Positions 7,953 to 16,148 of a DNA stretch of 37,995 nt are shown here, in pieces. The stretch lies in contig JAPPJC010000017.1 of the NCBI GenBank assembly GCA_028820455.1, positions 25,784 to 63,778 on the forward strand. Direction: 5' to 3'. The position numbers and the translations under genes are program-made. Numbering within the stretch: the first letter of the stretch is position 1; every line of letters starts with the position of its first letter. The notes beneath the pieces are model-generated. The model was not told where the DNA came from. It was given only the letters and a program-made list of their open reading frames with translations, and made no database searches. The DNA is from Acidimicrobiaceae bacterium (GTDB lineage: Bacteria; Actinomycetota; Acidimicrobiia; Acidimicrobiales; Aldehydirespiratoraceae).

Positions 7953-9440
7953 GGTGGTGGTGAAGAAAATCATAGCTGCTACCATCGGATATTGTGAGCG
8001 CAATGCCAGTTCACGTCGGTAGCGTTCTAAGGCACGGTCGTGCGCTATGACGATACCGATTATGTGCCCTACTACGATGGATGCGGTCTGCACCCAAGCT
8101 ATAAGGGAAGGAGACAAAAAAGTATGGTTAGGTTGGTATGTCGCAGTATCAAACATGTCCCAGGCGCGACCAAATGGATCTGATATGTGCGTTATCAGTT
8201 TCTGCCCATCAAGCAATAGGAAGCTGAAGTAATGCGACACCATGTAAGCCACGCAGATTGGTATTAAAGATGGCACAAACATATCGGCCAATTCTTGCTC
8301 GCTGTCCTCAGTGATCACAGACATGACCTTTACAGCAGTCCGATAGATAAAGAAAGTGATACTTATAGTTAGTAGCAATCCAACCGTGTTATAGGCGGTC
8401 AGTGTCCATCCTTTGTACCGGTACACAAGATCGAGCCAGAAAGACGTGCCTGTTAGACTGTCGAAGGCTGTGGCACCTATCACGATCAACACCACTGCTT
8501 CCGTGCCTGGAAGTACGGATATGTTAGCAAGTCGGGTTAGAGGCCAGCACAAACGCAGCCGGTTGTTGCTGTCATGCTGAAGCGGGCCTATAGCACCAAA
8601 ATATTTGAAGAGAACACCGAAGCCATCCGCGTTGAGGGCCCAGCTTCTACCACGGAAGGCAGCACCTAGAATGATGAATGCCGTGTAAGCAGACAGGAAA
8701 ACTCCTATAGCACGTGGAGAGCCGGAATTGTGATAAGCCAATTCCAGCCACACAAAAACCAACAGCACAGCAGCCGCCCACCAATGGGTGTCGTTTTTCG
8801 GGGTGCGCTGATTCTTGATTTTGAACACGCGGGTTTTCACCCATTCAGCTCCTGTTGCAAAGGTTGACATTGGGTTGAATATCCGCCATACATCACCGGC
8901 CAATATAGACAGCACGGGTATCCCAACCCAAAACAGGATGTAAAACGCAGCTGGTGCTATGTTTACAGACTGATTTATATTGCCGTATAGGGCTGCGAAC
9001 AGTGTTACAAAAAAAGCGGTCAAACCGATAGCACGGGCTGCAACGATTGCAACTTTTTCGAGTGTTCGACTCCATGACTTCACCGCGTAGACACTTGGCA
9101 ACAAGAACGCTGCAACGATTGCAACTTTTTCGAGTGTTCGACTCCGAACCTGTTTGGCTCCCGTACTGTCATCCACAGTGGCTGTTGGTTGAATTGCGAG
9201 TTTGCGATCGGCTAGTTCACGAAGTCGGGGTTTATACCAGAAAAACCCTACCACCAAAAATGAGATGGCTACCGCACAAACCGAACCCCAGACAACACTT
9301 GCAAGCGGTAAAGGCAAATCGGAACGACCGCCCACACCGTGAGCCGCTGCGGGAGCAGCAACAAAAAGCAAAGAGCAACCTACGCTGACAGTAGCTGATA
9401 CTAGATTCGTGGCTATGCGGCTTGGGCGACTGCTGCTCAT
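7926..9440 (-). CDS. polytopic membrane protein with cleavable signal (family often labelled fenitrothion hydrolase)
   Basis: A 504-residue protein with a signal peptide (about 1-33, ending AAPAAA) followed by HGVGGRSDLPLP and roughly ten or more hydrophobic segments. The 'AHG(V/I)GGR.DLPLP' start after the signal is, from memory, shared by an actinobacterial membrane family often annotated as fenitrothion hydrolase; that name is not a proven function. Signal cleavage would leave His as the mature N-terminus. Residues 100-111 and 124-135 are identical (SRTLEKVAIVAA) because of a 37-bp exact DNA repeat at a 72-bp offset, which keeps frame. No Shine-Dalgarno is clear. It follows the nitroreductase gene by 25 bp on the same strand, probably as one transcript. 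The biochemical role is unknown. Confidence 0.65.
   Translation of the reverse strand: MSSSRPSRIATNLVSATVSVGCSLLFVAAPAAAHGVGGRSDLPLPLASVVWGSVCAVAISFLVVGFFWYKPRLRELADRKLAIQPTATVDDSTGAKQVRSRTLEKVAIVAAFLLPSVYAVKSWSRTLEKVAIVAARAIGLTAFFVTLFAALYGNINQSVNIAPAAFYILFWVGIPVLSILAGDVWRIFNPMSTFATGAEWVKTRVFKIKNQRTPKNDTHWWAAAVLLVFVWLELAYHNSGSPRAIGVFLSAYTAFIILGAAFRGRSWALNADGFGVLFKYFGAIGPLQHDSNNRLRLCWPLTRLANISVLPGTEAVVLIVIGATAFDSLTGTSFWLDLVYRYKGWTLTAYNTVGLLLTISITFFIYRTAVKVMSVITEDSEQELADMFVPSLIPICVAYMVSHYFSFLLLDGQKLITHISDPFGRAWDMFDTATYQPNHTFLSPSLIAWVQTASIVVGHIIGIVIAHDRALERYRRELALRSQYPMVAAMIFFTTTGLLLLFSY
9037..9145. repeat. 37-bp exact direct repeat, 72-bp offset, in frame
   Basis: The 37-bp segment beginning gctgcaacgattgcaacttt is present identically at 9037-9073 and 9109-9145, separated by 35 bp of unrelated sequence. 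The 72-bp offset is 24 codons, so the host membrane-protein ORF stays open. Identical copies point to a recent event or an assembly error. Confidence 0.9.
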
Positions 9441-9465
9441 AGATTCATGAAGAGATCAGTGAAGT

Positions 9466-10053
9466 TCACGAGGAGTCTGTGAAGTTGACTGTGGTTCCTT
9501 TGAATGCGAATTCCGATGCGGCTTTGCGAGTGTTCGGCTGCTCCATTTTCTGCAGGGGTTCTGGTAGTGTTGTAGGATTACCGAGGTGGCCTATTACAAA
9601 ACCGCATATGATCTTTGCTTCTTCGGGGTTTATGTCGAGCAGTTCGTGGGCATCGTCTACGTGTATTCCACCCATTAGGTGTGCGTATAAGCCGAACATC
9701 GTGGCCTGTATGAGCATTGCCATCGTTGCCGACCCTACGTCGAAGTCACGTGTACGACCCGATCCACCTTCCAAAGTCGTGCGAGCGATCACAAGCCCGA
9801 CCACGGGCGCGCGCTGCGCCCACTGGCGGTTGCGCTCCGTGAAGATGTTGAGGATATCCTGACGGTTTTCGCCGTCGGTTTCGTAAACATAATACCAAGG
9901 CTGCTCGTTGTAGCATGAAGGTGCCCAACGTGCAGCCTCGAAGATTGCGGCCAGTTGTTCCTCTGCTACCGGCCTATTGCTGAAAGACCTTGGCGACCAG
10001 CGGTTCAGGAACACCTCATTCATAAGCGAGGAGTCGGATATTCTTTTGTTCAT
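9466..10053 (-). CDS. nitroreductase-family FMN oxidoreductase
   Basis: A 195-residue protein of the nitroreductase fold. It shows the N-terminal phosphate-binding segment RWSPRSFSNRPV (about 18-29), the AARWAPSCYNEQPWYYV segment, and a C-terminal CGFVIGHLGNP. Such enzymes bind FMN as dimers and reduce nitro compounds, quinones or other substrates with NAD(P)H; the substrate here is unknown. The start is supported by AAGGA 7 nt upstream of the ATG. It is upstream of the polytopic membrane protein gene, 25 bp apart, and downstream of tRNA-Val on the same strand. A short repeat, gtgaagtt(c/g)ac, covers its stop region. Confidence 0.88.
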   Translation of the reverse strand: MNKRISDSSLMNEVFLNRWSPRSFSNRPVAEEQLAAIFEAARWAPSCYNEQPWYYVYETDGENRQDILNIFTERNRQWAQRAPVVGLVIARTTLEGGSGRTRDFDVGSATMAMLIQATMFGLYAHLMGGIHVDDAHELLDINPEEAKIICGFVIGHLGNPTTLPEPLQKMEQPNTRKAASEFAFKGTTVNFTDSS

Positions 10054-10114
10054 ATATTGTCCTTCGTAATTCGAATACCTTGTGTAATCATAACGTAATG
10101 TTTGTCATCCGGTG

Positions 10115-10188
10115 TGGGCGATACTGGACTCGAACCAGTGGCCTCTGCCGCGTGAAGGCAGTGCTCTAACCAACTGAGCTAATCGCCC
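10115..10188 (-). tRNA. tRNA-Val (CAC)
   Basis: The minus strand gives acceptor GGGCGAT/ATCGCCC, D-arm TAGCTCAGTTGGTTAGAGC, anticodon stem CTGCC/GGCAG with loop TTCACGC (anticodon CAC), and T-arm GGTTCGAGTCC. The discriminator is A73 and CCA is not encoded. It stands alone, between murF and the nitroreductase gene, all on the minus strand. Confidence 0.95.
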
Positions 10189-10334
10189 GCATCAACATCC
10201 TAACAATCTGAGCAACAAAGCTTACAAACAAAAAGTCGCACGTAAAAATCCGCGGCCTATCACACACGCCGACACCACAAGATAGAACACCATAGCAGTC
10301 TTGCTGATAAAAGCGGCAAACGAAAACGGTATCT

Positions 10335-11840
10335 TCAAAGCTTTGTCAAAGCATCGACTAGTCGTTCCAAACCAGCGACACGTGAGCCTTTAACAAGCAC
10401 GGCAGTATCCACGTCCAACCCCCCCAGGTCATTCAAAGCTTCGAGTGCCTCTTCTCGGTTGAGCACGTGAATGATCCTCCCCGAGTTTGAGAAGTCAACA
10501 TACTCGGGGGCATTTGCGGCTATGATTTGCACATTTAATTCAGCTGCCGTAGCAGCGATAGCAGCATGTTCATCGGCAGAATGTTCGCCAAGTTCAGCCA
10601 TTACCCCCAACACAGCTACCCTGCGCTTACAAGGTAACAAAGCCAGAGAATGCAAAGCAGATCTCATCGACAACGGACTAGCGTTATAACAGTCGTTCAA
10701 AATCATGCCGCCACTTGCTGCGTGAACCAAATCCATGCGCAGTGGAGAAAGCACCGGATCAAGTAGGCCCTTCGCCACATTACGGAGCGACACACCAAGC
10801 CGCAGACCAACGGCCGCGGCTGCTAAAGCGTTAACCACAGAATGCAGACCCCGTGCAGCGAGCGTCACCCGAATCTCGTTCACAGAAAAGCCGTTCCTAG
10901 AATTTTCCACTGCACCGCGGTTGACTAAAGTAAAACTCGACGTCAAATCATTATTCATGACTATATTCTCGGCACCTACATCAGCCTCCCCAGAAGTGCC
11001 GAACGTAATGACATCAGCTTCAGTACTACTTGACATTGCCATCACTTCCGGCACATCAGCATTCAGAAATGCCACGCCACCATGCTCAGCCGCCGGCAGA
11101 CATTCGACTAGTTCCCTTTTGGCAGCAGCCACTTCCCGTAGTGATCCGAACTCACTTGTATGAACAAGCCCGACGGTAGTAACCACACCCATGGTAGGTT
11201 TGGCGATATCGCACAAATGTTCAATATGCCCGCTACCCCGCGATCCCATCTCCACAACTACAGCATGAGCATCTGATGCACCGTCAGCTACCACTGACTC
11301 CGGCACCGCCAACAGCGTGAGAGGAACACCGATTTCATTGTTATAAGAATGTCTGCTGGCATGAACTTGTCGGTCATACTGCAATACTGCTGACAGCAAA
11401 TCTTTAGTAGTGGTTTTGCCAACCGAACCCGTAATACCCACAACAGGGGTTTCCCCGATTCGCTTGCGAGCTGACTCCGCCAACAACGTAAGAGCGTCAC
11501 GTGTGTCCTCCACTTCAACGGCAGCAACCGCAACTTTTTCATCAGTAGCAGTCGCAGCTATCGTAGCAATATCACTTGTGAGGCTTAGTCCCTTTTCGGC
11601 TTGAACGATTCTTGCTTCCCGAGCGATGAGATAGGCGCACGCCCCGGCTTTAATGGCTTCCGCAATATAATCATGGCCGTCGCGCTTCGCTACAATAGGC
11701 ACAAACAGCGAGCCTGCGCGCGCTTGGCGGCTGTCTTGAGTGACATTGTCGACTACATTAGCACTGGAATCAGACACAGACAGAAGACAGCCACCTGTTA
11801 TTGCTACAATCTCATCAACAGTGAAACGCACGGTCAGCAA
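10335..11840 (-). CDS. murF: UDP-N-acetylmuramoyl-tripeptide:D-Ala-D-Ala ligase (MurF)
   Basis: The cytoplasmic Mur ligase that adds the D-Ala-D-Ala dipeptide to the UDP-MurNAc-tripeptide. The 501-residue protein shows the MurF N-terminal domain (DSRQARAGSLFVPI), the ATP-binding P-loop GSVGKTTTK (138-146), the central EMGSRGSGHIEHL segment and the C-terminal motif LNDCYNASPLSMRSAL typical of MurF. The segment about 85-112 is an Ala/Thr-rich insertion. The drawn start is TTG, with GTG available three codons later; neither has a convincing Shine-Dalgarno. It is divergent from ddl, whose product supplies the D-Ala-D-Ala substrate, with 323 bp between them. Confidence 0.95.
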   Translation of the reverse strand: MLTVRFTVDEIVAITGGCLLSVSDSSANVVDNVTQDSRQARAGSLFVPIVAKRDGHDYIAEAIKAGACAYLIAREARIVQAEKGLSLTSDIATIAATATDEKVAVAAVEVEDTRDALTLLAESARKRIGETPVVGITGSVGKTTTKDLLSAVLQYDRQVHASRHSYNNEIGVPLTLLAVPESVVADGASDAHAVVVEMGSRGSGHIEHLCDIAKPTMGVVTTVGLVHTSEFGSLREVAAAKRELVECLPAAEHGGVAFLNADVPEVMAMSSSTEADVITFGTSGEADVGAENIVMNNDLTSSFTLVNRGAVENSRNGFSVNEIRVTLAARGLHSVVNALAAAAVGLRLGVSLRNVAKGLLDPVLSPLRMDLVHAASGGMILNDCYNASPLSMRSALHSLALLPCKRRVAVLGVMAELGEHSADEHAAIAATAAELNVQIIAANAPEYVDFSNSGRIIHVLNREEALEALNDLGGLDVDTAVLVKGSRVAGLERLVDALTKL

Positions 11841-12040
11841 TTACCAACCAGTCAGATTAAAATGCTACTCATCAAGACTGACATCACCAACCGATTTTAA
11901 AGGCATCACAGAAGTTCACAACAGCCTACTCAGCCAGTAGCCACTCCCTCTTCGATTAGTTGCCATAGTCTTTCCCATCTTCATAATCCTTCCCATCATA
12001 TGAGACGACTGCCATTCCGAAAATCAAACATTCCAAAAGT

Positions 12041-12207
12041 TAGGATCATTCAATGGACAGCGGCCGTGCATCTGAATGAATAGCAACCGTATCAGGACTT
12101 GTCATAATTCGGGACTGTCCAATAGCTGCAAGACTTAGGATCATTTGATGAATAGTAGACCTTTTGATGAGTAGTAACCGTATAAGACTCGTAATCCTTT
12201 TCGGGGG
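12041..12207. repeat. imperfect duplication of the ddl 5' region
   Basis: taggatcatt followed by an ATG-containing stretch occurs at about 12041-12113 and again at 12136-12207. The first copy's atgaatagcaaccgtatcag (12076 on) would read MNSNRIR, matching MSSNRIR at the ddl start, then loses the frame. It is a decayed copy of the ddl leader and first codons. A third fragment, atgaatagtag, lies at 12148. The rest of 11841-12163, between divergent murF and ddl, shows nothing I recognise. Confidence 0.7.
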
Positions 12208-13408
12208 ACGTTCTGCCGAACATGAAGTGTCATGTGTTTCAGCCCGTCATGTGGTCGCAGCCACCGATACCCGCAAATACGAAATCGAACTAATGGGTAT
12301 CACCAAAGAAGGCTGTTGGGTGCAAGTTGCTCAAAGATCACAAAATCCAACAGTCGAACCCAACGAACTGCCTACTGACCTGCAAGCAGTCGGTACCCCA
12401 ATCGATCCCCTGGTTTATCTCACAAGTTTTGCGTCCAAGCAACCAGCATCCAGTGCTCAACCCCAAGGTATCGACTACAAAACCGGAGACGGAGACACAG
12501 TCACTCCCAACATCGAAGAAACTCCCACTATCGTGGTTATGCCTGTTTTGCATGGTCCTATGGGTGAAGACGGCACAGTGCAAGGCCTGTTGGAACTTGT
12601 CGATGTGCCCTACGTGGGATGCGGAGTGCTTGCTTCAGCCGCCTGCATGGACAAGGTAATGACAAAAACTGTCTTGTCTGCAAATGGCATACCCCATACC
12701 CGTTTCCGAAGCATCCGTATCAGCACTAGCACCGACGGCACATCCACCGCACACTCTGAAGCCAAAGCAACAACCAGCCTAGACAACGATCAAGAGTTGC
12801 ACTCTCAAGCTGTGAGTGCTGTGGAGTGTCTAGGTTTACCGTTGTTTGTGAAACCAGCCAATATGGGCTCTTCAATCGGTATATCCAAAGCTTCTACTTT
12901 AAAGGAAGTCAAAAAAGCGGTATCGTTGGCTGCCAACTATGATCGAGTCATAATTTTAGAGGAAGCTGTCAACGCCCGAGAGATTGAAATATCCGTGATG
13001 GGCAATCAGGCATACCTCACCAGCATCCCAGGTGAAATTGTGCCGGGGGCAGAGTTTTACACTTACGACGACAAATACGAGGACGGTGCTGAACTGCTGA
13101 TACCGTCCCCTCTAAGTGTCGATGAGATCAGAACCGTGCAATCTTTAGCTGTTTCTGCTTGCCGTGCACTTCAAGTGGAGGGACTGGCTAGAGTGGATTT
13201 CTTGTATGAGGATGGACGCAACGGACGTGGGAGTCGTGGCTGGTTTGTGAACGAATTGAACACAATGCCGGGATTCACTCCTATCTCAATGTACCCCAAA
13301 TTATGGGATGCCACTGGAATCTCGTACACCGAATTGATCGACCGTTTGATAGGTTTAGCCTTTGAACGTTACCTCAACAAACGTCGACACACTCGCATCG
13401 GCCGTTGA
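12167..13408 (+). CDS. ddl: D-alanine--D-alanine ligase (Ddl)
   Basis: The ATP-grasp ligase that makes D-Ala-D-Ala for peptidoglycan. Visible motifs are LFGGRSAEHEVSC at the N-terminus, VLHGPMGEDGTVQGLLE, KPANMGSSIGISK, EIVPGAEFYTYDDKYEDG and the C-terminal metal-binding FVNELNTMPGFTPISMYP. At about 413 residues it is longer than most Ddl proteins because of two polar insertions, one near residues 90-120 (SKQPASSAQPQG) and one near 190-220 (TSTDGTSTAHSEAKATT). The ORF track begins at a TTG one codon upstream; the ATG giving MSSNRIRLV is more likely. No Shine-Dalgarno is visible. It is divergent from murF, the next enzyme in the pathway. Confidence 0.95.
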   Translation: MSSNRIRLVILFGGRSAEHEVSCVSARHVVAATDTRKYEIELMGITKEGCWVQVAQRSQNPTVEPNELPTDLQAVGTPIDPLVYLTSFASKQPASSAQPQGIDYKTGDGDTVTPNIEETPTIVVMPVLHGPMGEDGTVQGLLELVDVPYVGCGVLASAACMDKVMTKTVLSANGIPHTRFRSIRISTSTDGTSTAHSEAKATTSLDNDQELHSQAVSAVECLGLPLFVKPANMGSSIGISKASTLKEVKKAVSLAANYDRVIILEEAVNAREIEISVMGNQAYLTSIPGEIVPGAEFYTYDDKYEDGAELLIPSPLSVDEIRTVQSLAVSACRALQVEGLARVDFLYEDGRNGRGSRGWFVNELNTMPGFTPISMYPKLWDATGISYTELIDRLIGLAFERYLNKRRHTRIGR

Positions 13409-13573
13409 GTTTACAGCCGATAAGCTGCAACAAGTGCAAATGCAACCAACATTCATTCCAGCCCATTCAGTTGTTCAGCAAGCAAAACACAACAAAACCA
13501 GACAGACACAAACACCAAGCAGAAAAAACACAAACAATATCCAACGTAAGTAGGAGCACAAAGAATTATCACC

Positions 13574-15916
13574 GTGATTGTTGAGTCGTTGACAGGAAAG
13601 CGAATACTGATAACAGGAGCTACCGGGTTCCTGGGCACGGCACTAGTGGAACGCTTGTTGCGTTGCATACCCGAATGTGAGCTGGTATTGATGGTGCGCC
13701 CTGGAAGACATGGCGCAACCGAGCGTGTGAAGCGAGACATTTTACGAAACGAAGCGTTCAAACAACTCCGCGTTGCCTGCTCACAAACCGATGAAACTTT
13801 TGAAGAAACGATCAAGAGACGGATTCATGCTGTGGCTGGTGATGTCAGCATCGACGGACTCGGTCTTGACAGTGCGGGACGAGATTTGCTCGCTAGTTGT
13901 GATATCGCAATTCACGCGGCGGCTACTGTCAGTTTCGACTCAGCTTTAGACGACGCAGTAGAAGTCAACCTGCTTGGACCGAAACGGATAGCCGATGTCT
14001 TGCGAGAAGTCTGTTCACCAGCTCATCTTGTCTGCGTGTCAACCTGTTATGTGGCCGGCAACCAACGCGGTGCAGCTTACGAACAACTTATCACCGAATC
14101 CCCCTTTTTTGTCAAGGTAGACTGGCAGTACGAAGTAACTTGTGCACGTCAAGCACGTAACAACGCAGAACAAAACAGCCGTCTACCCAAACGCCTCGCC
14201 TCTTTCAAGGCTCAAGCACGGCGTGAACTAGGTGCAGCTGGAAGACCTGCTCTAGCAAACAAAACAGAAAGCCTACGCCAGCGTTGGGTTAAAGACACTA
14301 TGGTTAAAGCAGGTCGAGCCCGTGCCAGCAGTCTCGGCTATCCAGATGCGTACGCTTTCACTAAAGCTTTAGGCGAACAAGCACTTATCGAAACAAGAGA
14401 TGGCCTGCCTATCAGTATTGTTCGGCCATCTATAATCGAATCCGCCTTGGTTGAGCCTCGCCCCGGGTGGATTAGAGGTTTTCGCATGGCTGAACCGGTG
14501 ATCGCAGCCTATGCTCGAGGCTTGCTCAAAGAATTCCCTGGTGTACCGGAAGGAATCATCGATGTCGTCCCAGTTGATCTCGTGGTATCCGCAATTCTGG
14601 CTGTAGCAGCTAGAGGGCCGCTTCATACCGGTCCTGATGTGACACAAATAGCCAGTGGATCCATTAATCCACTCAAATATGCACAACTTGTGGACTTAGT
14701 GCGTAACTGGTTCATCAAACATCCCGTCTACGATGAACATGATCAACCCATAAGCGTGCCAGAATGGTCATTCCCCGGACGTGGAAGAGTTACCAAACAA
14801 CTAAAAAAAGTTCAGCTTCTATTGGAAACCGCAGACCGTGTCTTGACTTTACTGCCACTGCGAGGACGCTACGCAGAGATGAGTGTCAACCTGGACGAAC
14901 AGCGCGCTCTTTTGGAAAGGGCGAAGGAATATGTGGAACTCTACGGTGCTTACGCAGAATGCGAAGCCATCTACCAGCTTGACCGGTTAATGGAGTTATG
15001 GGAAACATTGGACAGTGAAGACCGAGCTAATTTTTGTTTTCACCCTTCGGTGATCAACTGGTCAAACTACGTGCAGAACATCCACTTACCATCCATGGTC
15101 GTTCAAGCTCGTTTGAAAATGACCGCCAACACTCACAGCAAAAAATCTCACTCTCACACAGATCGCAGGCGACTTCAAGTGATGAGTCCACAGCGCCATC
15201 TTGCGGTTTTCGATCTTGAAAACACGTTGATCGCATCTAATGTAGTAGCCAGTTACGCCTGGTTAGCCACACGTGAACTCGACGATTTGGAACGTGTCGT
15301 GTTCACCATCAAAGCACTTAAAGAAATACCCCGGCTGCTGGCTTTAGATCGTAAAGATCGCAGTGACTTCCTCCGCTACTTTTATCGTCGTTTTGAAAAA
15401 GCACCTGTCGATTTGATAGCAACCGAATGCCGCGAAATGCTTAGTGACTTGCTTATCAAAAAATCTTTTCCACAAGGATTGCGGCGAGTGCGCGAACACC
15501 GTCAAGCAGGCCATACCACTCTGCTTATCACTGGTGCGCTGGACTTTGTAGTAGAGCCTTTGCGTCCACTTTTCAACCATGTGATCGCAGCGGAAATGGA
15601 TGTCAAGGATGGCTGTTATAACGGCCACCTACTAAGTGCTCCACCTACAGGGGAGTCTCGCTATCAGGTGCTTTTGGAGTTTGCGCGTGACCACAACTGT
15701 GACCTGAGAGAATCCGTGGCATACGCGGATAGCACATCCGACTTGCCAATGCTGGAGGCAGTGGGTTTTCCGGTGGCTGTCAATCCTGAAATCAAACTAG
15801 CATCATTAGCCCGGCGCAGAGGATGGTTGATAGAGAATTGGTCTACAAGCGCAGGAACACCGAATAAGCTCATACCTCTAGCTCCAAGACAAAAACACCG
15901 CACGTGTCACAGCTAG
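13574..15916 (+). CDS. fusion: NAD(P)-dependent fatty acyl reductase-like domain + HAD-IB phosphatase-like domain
   Basis: A 780-residue two-domain protein. The N-terminal half (about 1-480) is a Rossmann reductase of the fatty acyl-CoA reductase / thioester reductase type, with GATGFLG (15-21), an HAAATVSF segment and the catalytic pair Tyr260/Lys264 (YAFTK), then a male-sterility-like C-terminal part. After a His/Ser/Lys-rich linker (about 516-534), residues 541-780 are a HAD-IB domain with motif I DLENTL (Asp547; Glu549 in place of the usual second Asp), motif II TGALDF and motif IV ADSTSDLPML (Asp719/Asp723). The likely chemistry is acyl-CoA reduction coupled to a phosphatase; substrates are unknown. 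The drawn start is GTG, but AGGAG (13552-13556) fits an in-frame ATT at 13565 better. The LarA-like and PlsC-type genes follow on the same strand. Confidence 0.82.
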   Translation: MIVESLTGKRILITGATGFLGTALVERLLRCIPECELVLMVRPGRHGATERVKRDILRNEAFKQLRVACSQTDETFEETIKRRIHAVAGDVSIDGLGLDSAGRDLLASCDIAIHAAATVSFDSALDDAVEVNLLGPKRIADVLREVCSPAHLVCVSTCYVAGNQRGAAYEQLITESPFFVKVDWQYEVTCARQARNNAEQNSRLPKRLASFKAQARRELGAAGRPALANKTESLRQRWVKDTMVKAGRARASSLGYPDAYAFTKALGEQALIETRDGLPISIVRPSIIESALVEPRPGWIRGFRMAEPVIAAYARGLLKEFPGVPEGIIDVVPVDLVVSAILAVAARGPLHTGPDVTQIASGSINPLKYAQLVDLVRNWFIKHPVYDEHDQPISVPEWSFPGRGRVTKQLKKVQLLLETADRVLTLLPLRGRYAEMSVNLDEQRALLERAKEYVELYGAYAECEAIYQLDRLMELWETLDSEDRANFCFHPSVINWSNYVQNIHLPSMVVQARLKMTANTHSKKSHSHTDRRRLQVMSPQRHLAVFDLENTLIASNVVASYAWLATRELDDLERVVFTIKALKEIPRLLALDRKDRSDFLRYFYRRFEKAPVDLIATECREMLSDLLIKKSFPQGLRRVREHRQAGHTTLLITGALDFVVEPLRPLFNHVIAAEMDVKDGCYNGHLLSAPPTGESRYQVLLEFARDHNCDLRESVAYADSTSDLPMLEAVGFPVAVNPEIKLASLARRRGWLIENWSTSAGTPNKLIPLAPRQKHRTCHS

Positions 15917-15987
15917 CGTACCCGTTTGTTTCGAACATAAACGAACAAACCAAACCCCCAGACAAAAACACCGCACGTGTCAGCTAG
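15887..15987. repeat. direct repeat of the 3' end of the acyl reductase-HAD gene, with hairpin
   Basis: agacaaaaacaccgcacgtg and the following bases to gctag occur at 15887-15916, including the stop codon of the fusion gene, and again at 15960-15987 with a 2-bp deletion. Between them lies an inverted repeat (GTTTGTT.CG / CGAACAAAC, 15924-15950) that could form a weak terminator hairpin. The rest of 15988-16148 holds no recognisable element apart from a weak AAGGA before the next gene. Confidence 0.8.
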
Positions 15988-16148
15988 TATCTACCATGAC
16001 ATTGCCTCATCGAACTGTCTCATGAACCGCACGAATCACACTGAGCCACACCGGGTCATAGCCGATAGAACCCCGAACAAAAGATCCATCTCGCACTTTA
16101 CTACAATTCACTCTTACCATACTTCTACTGTAAGGACTGCATAATTCC

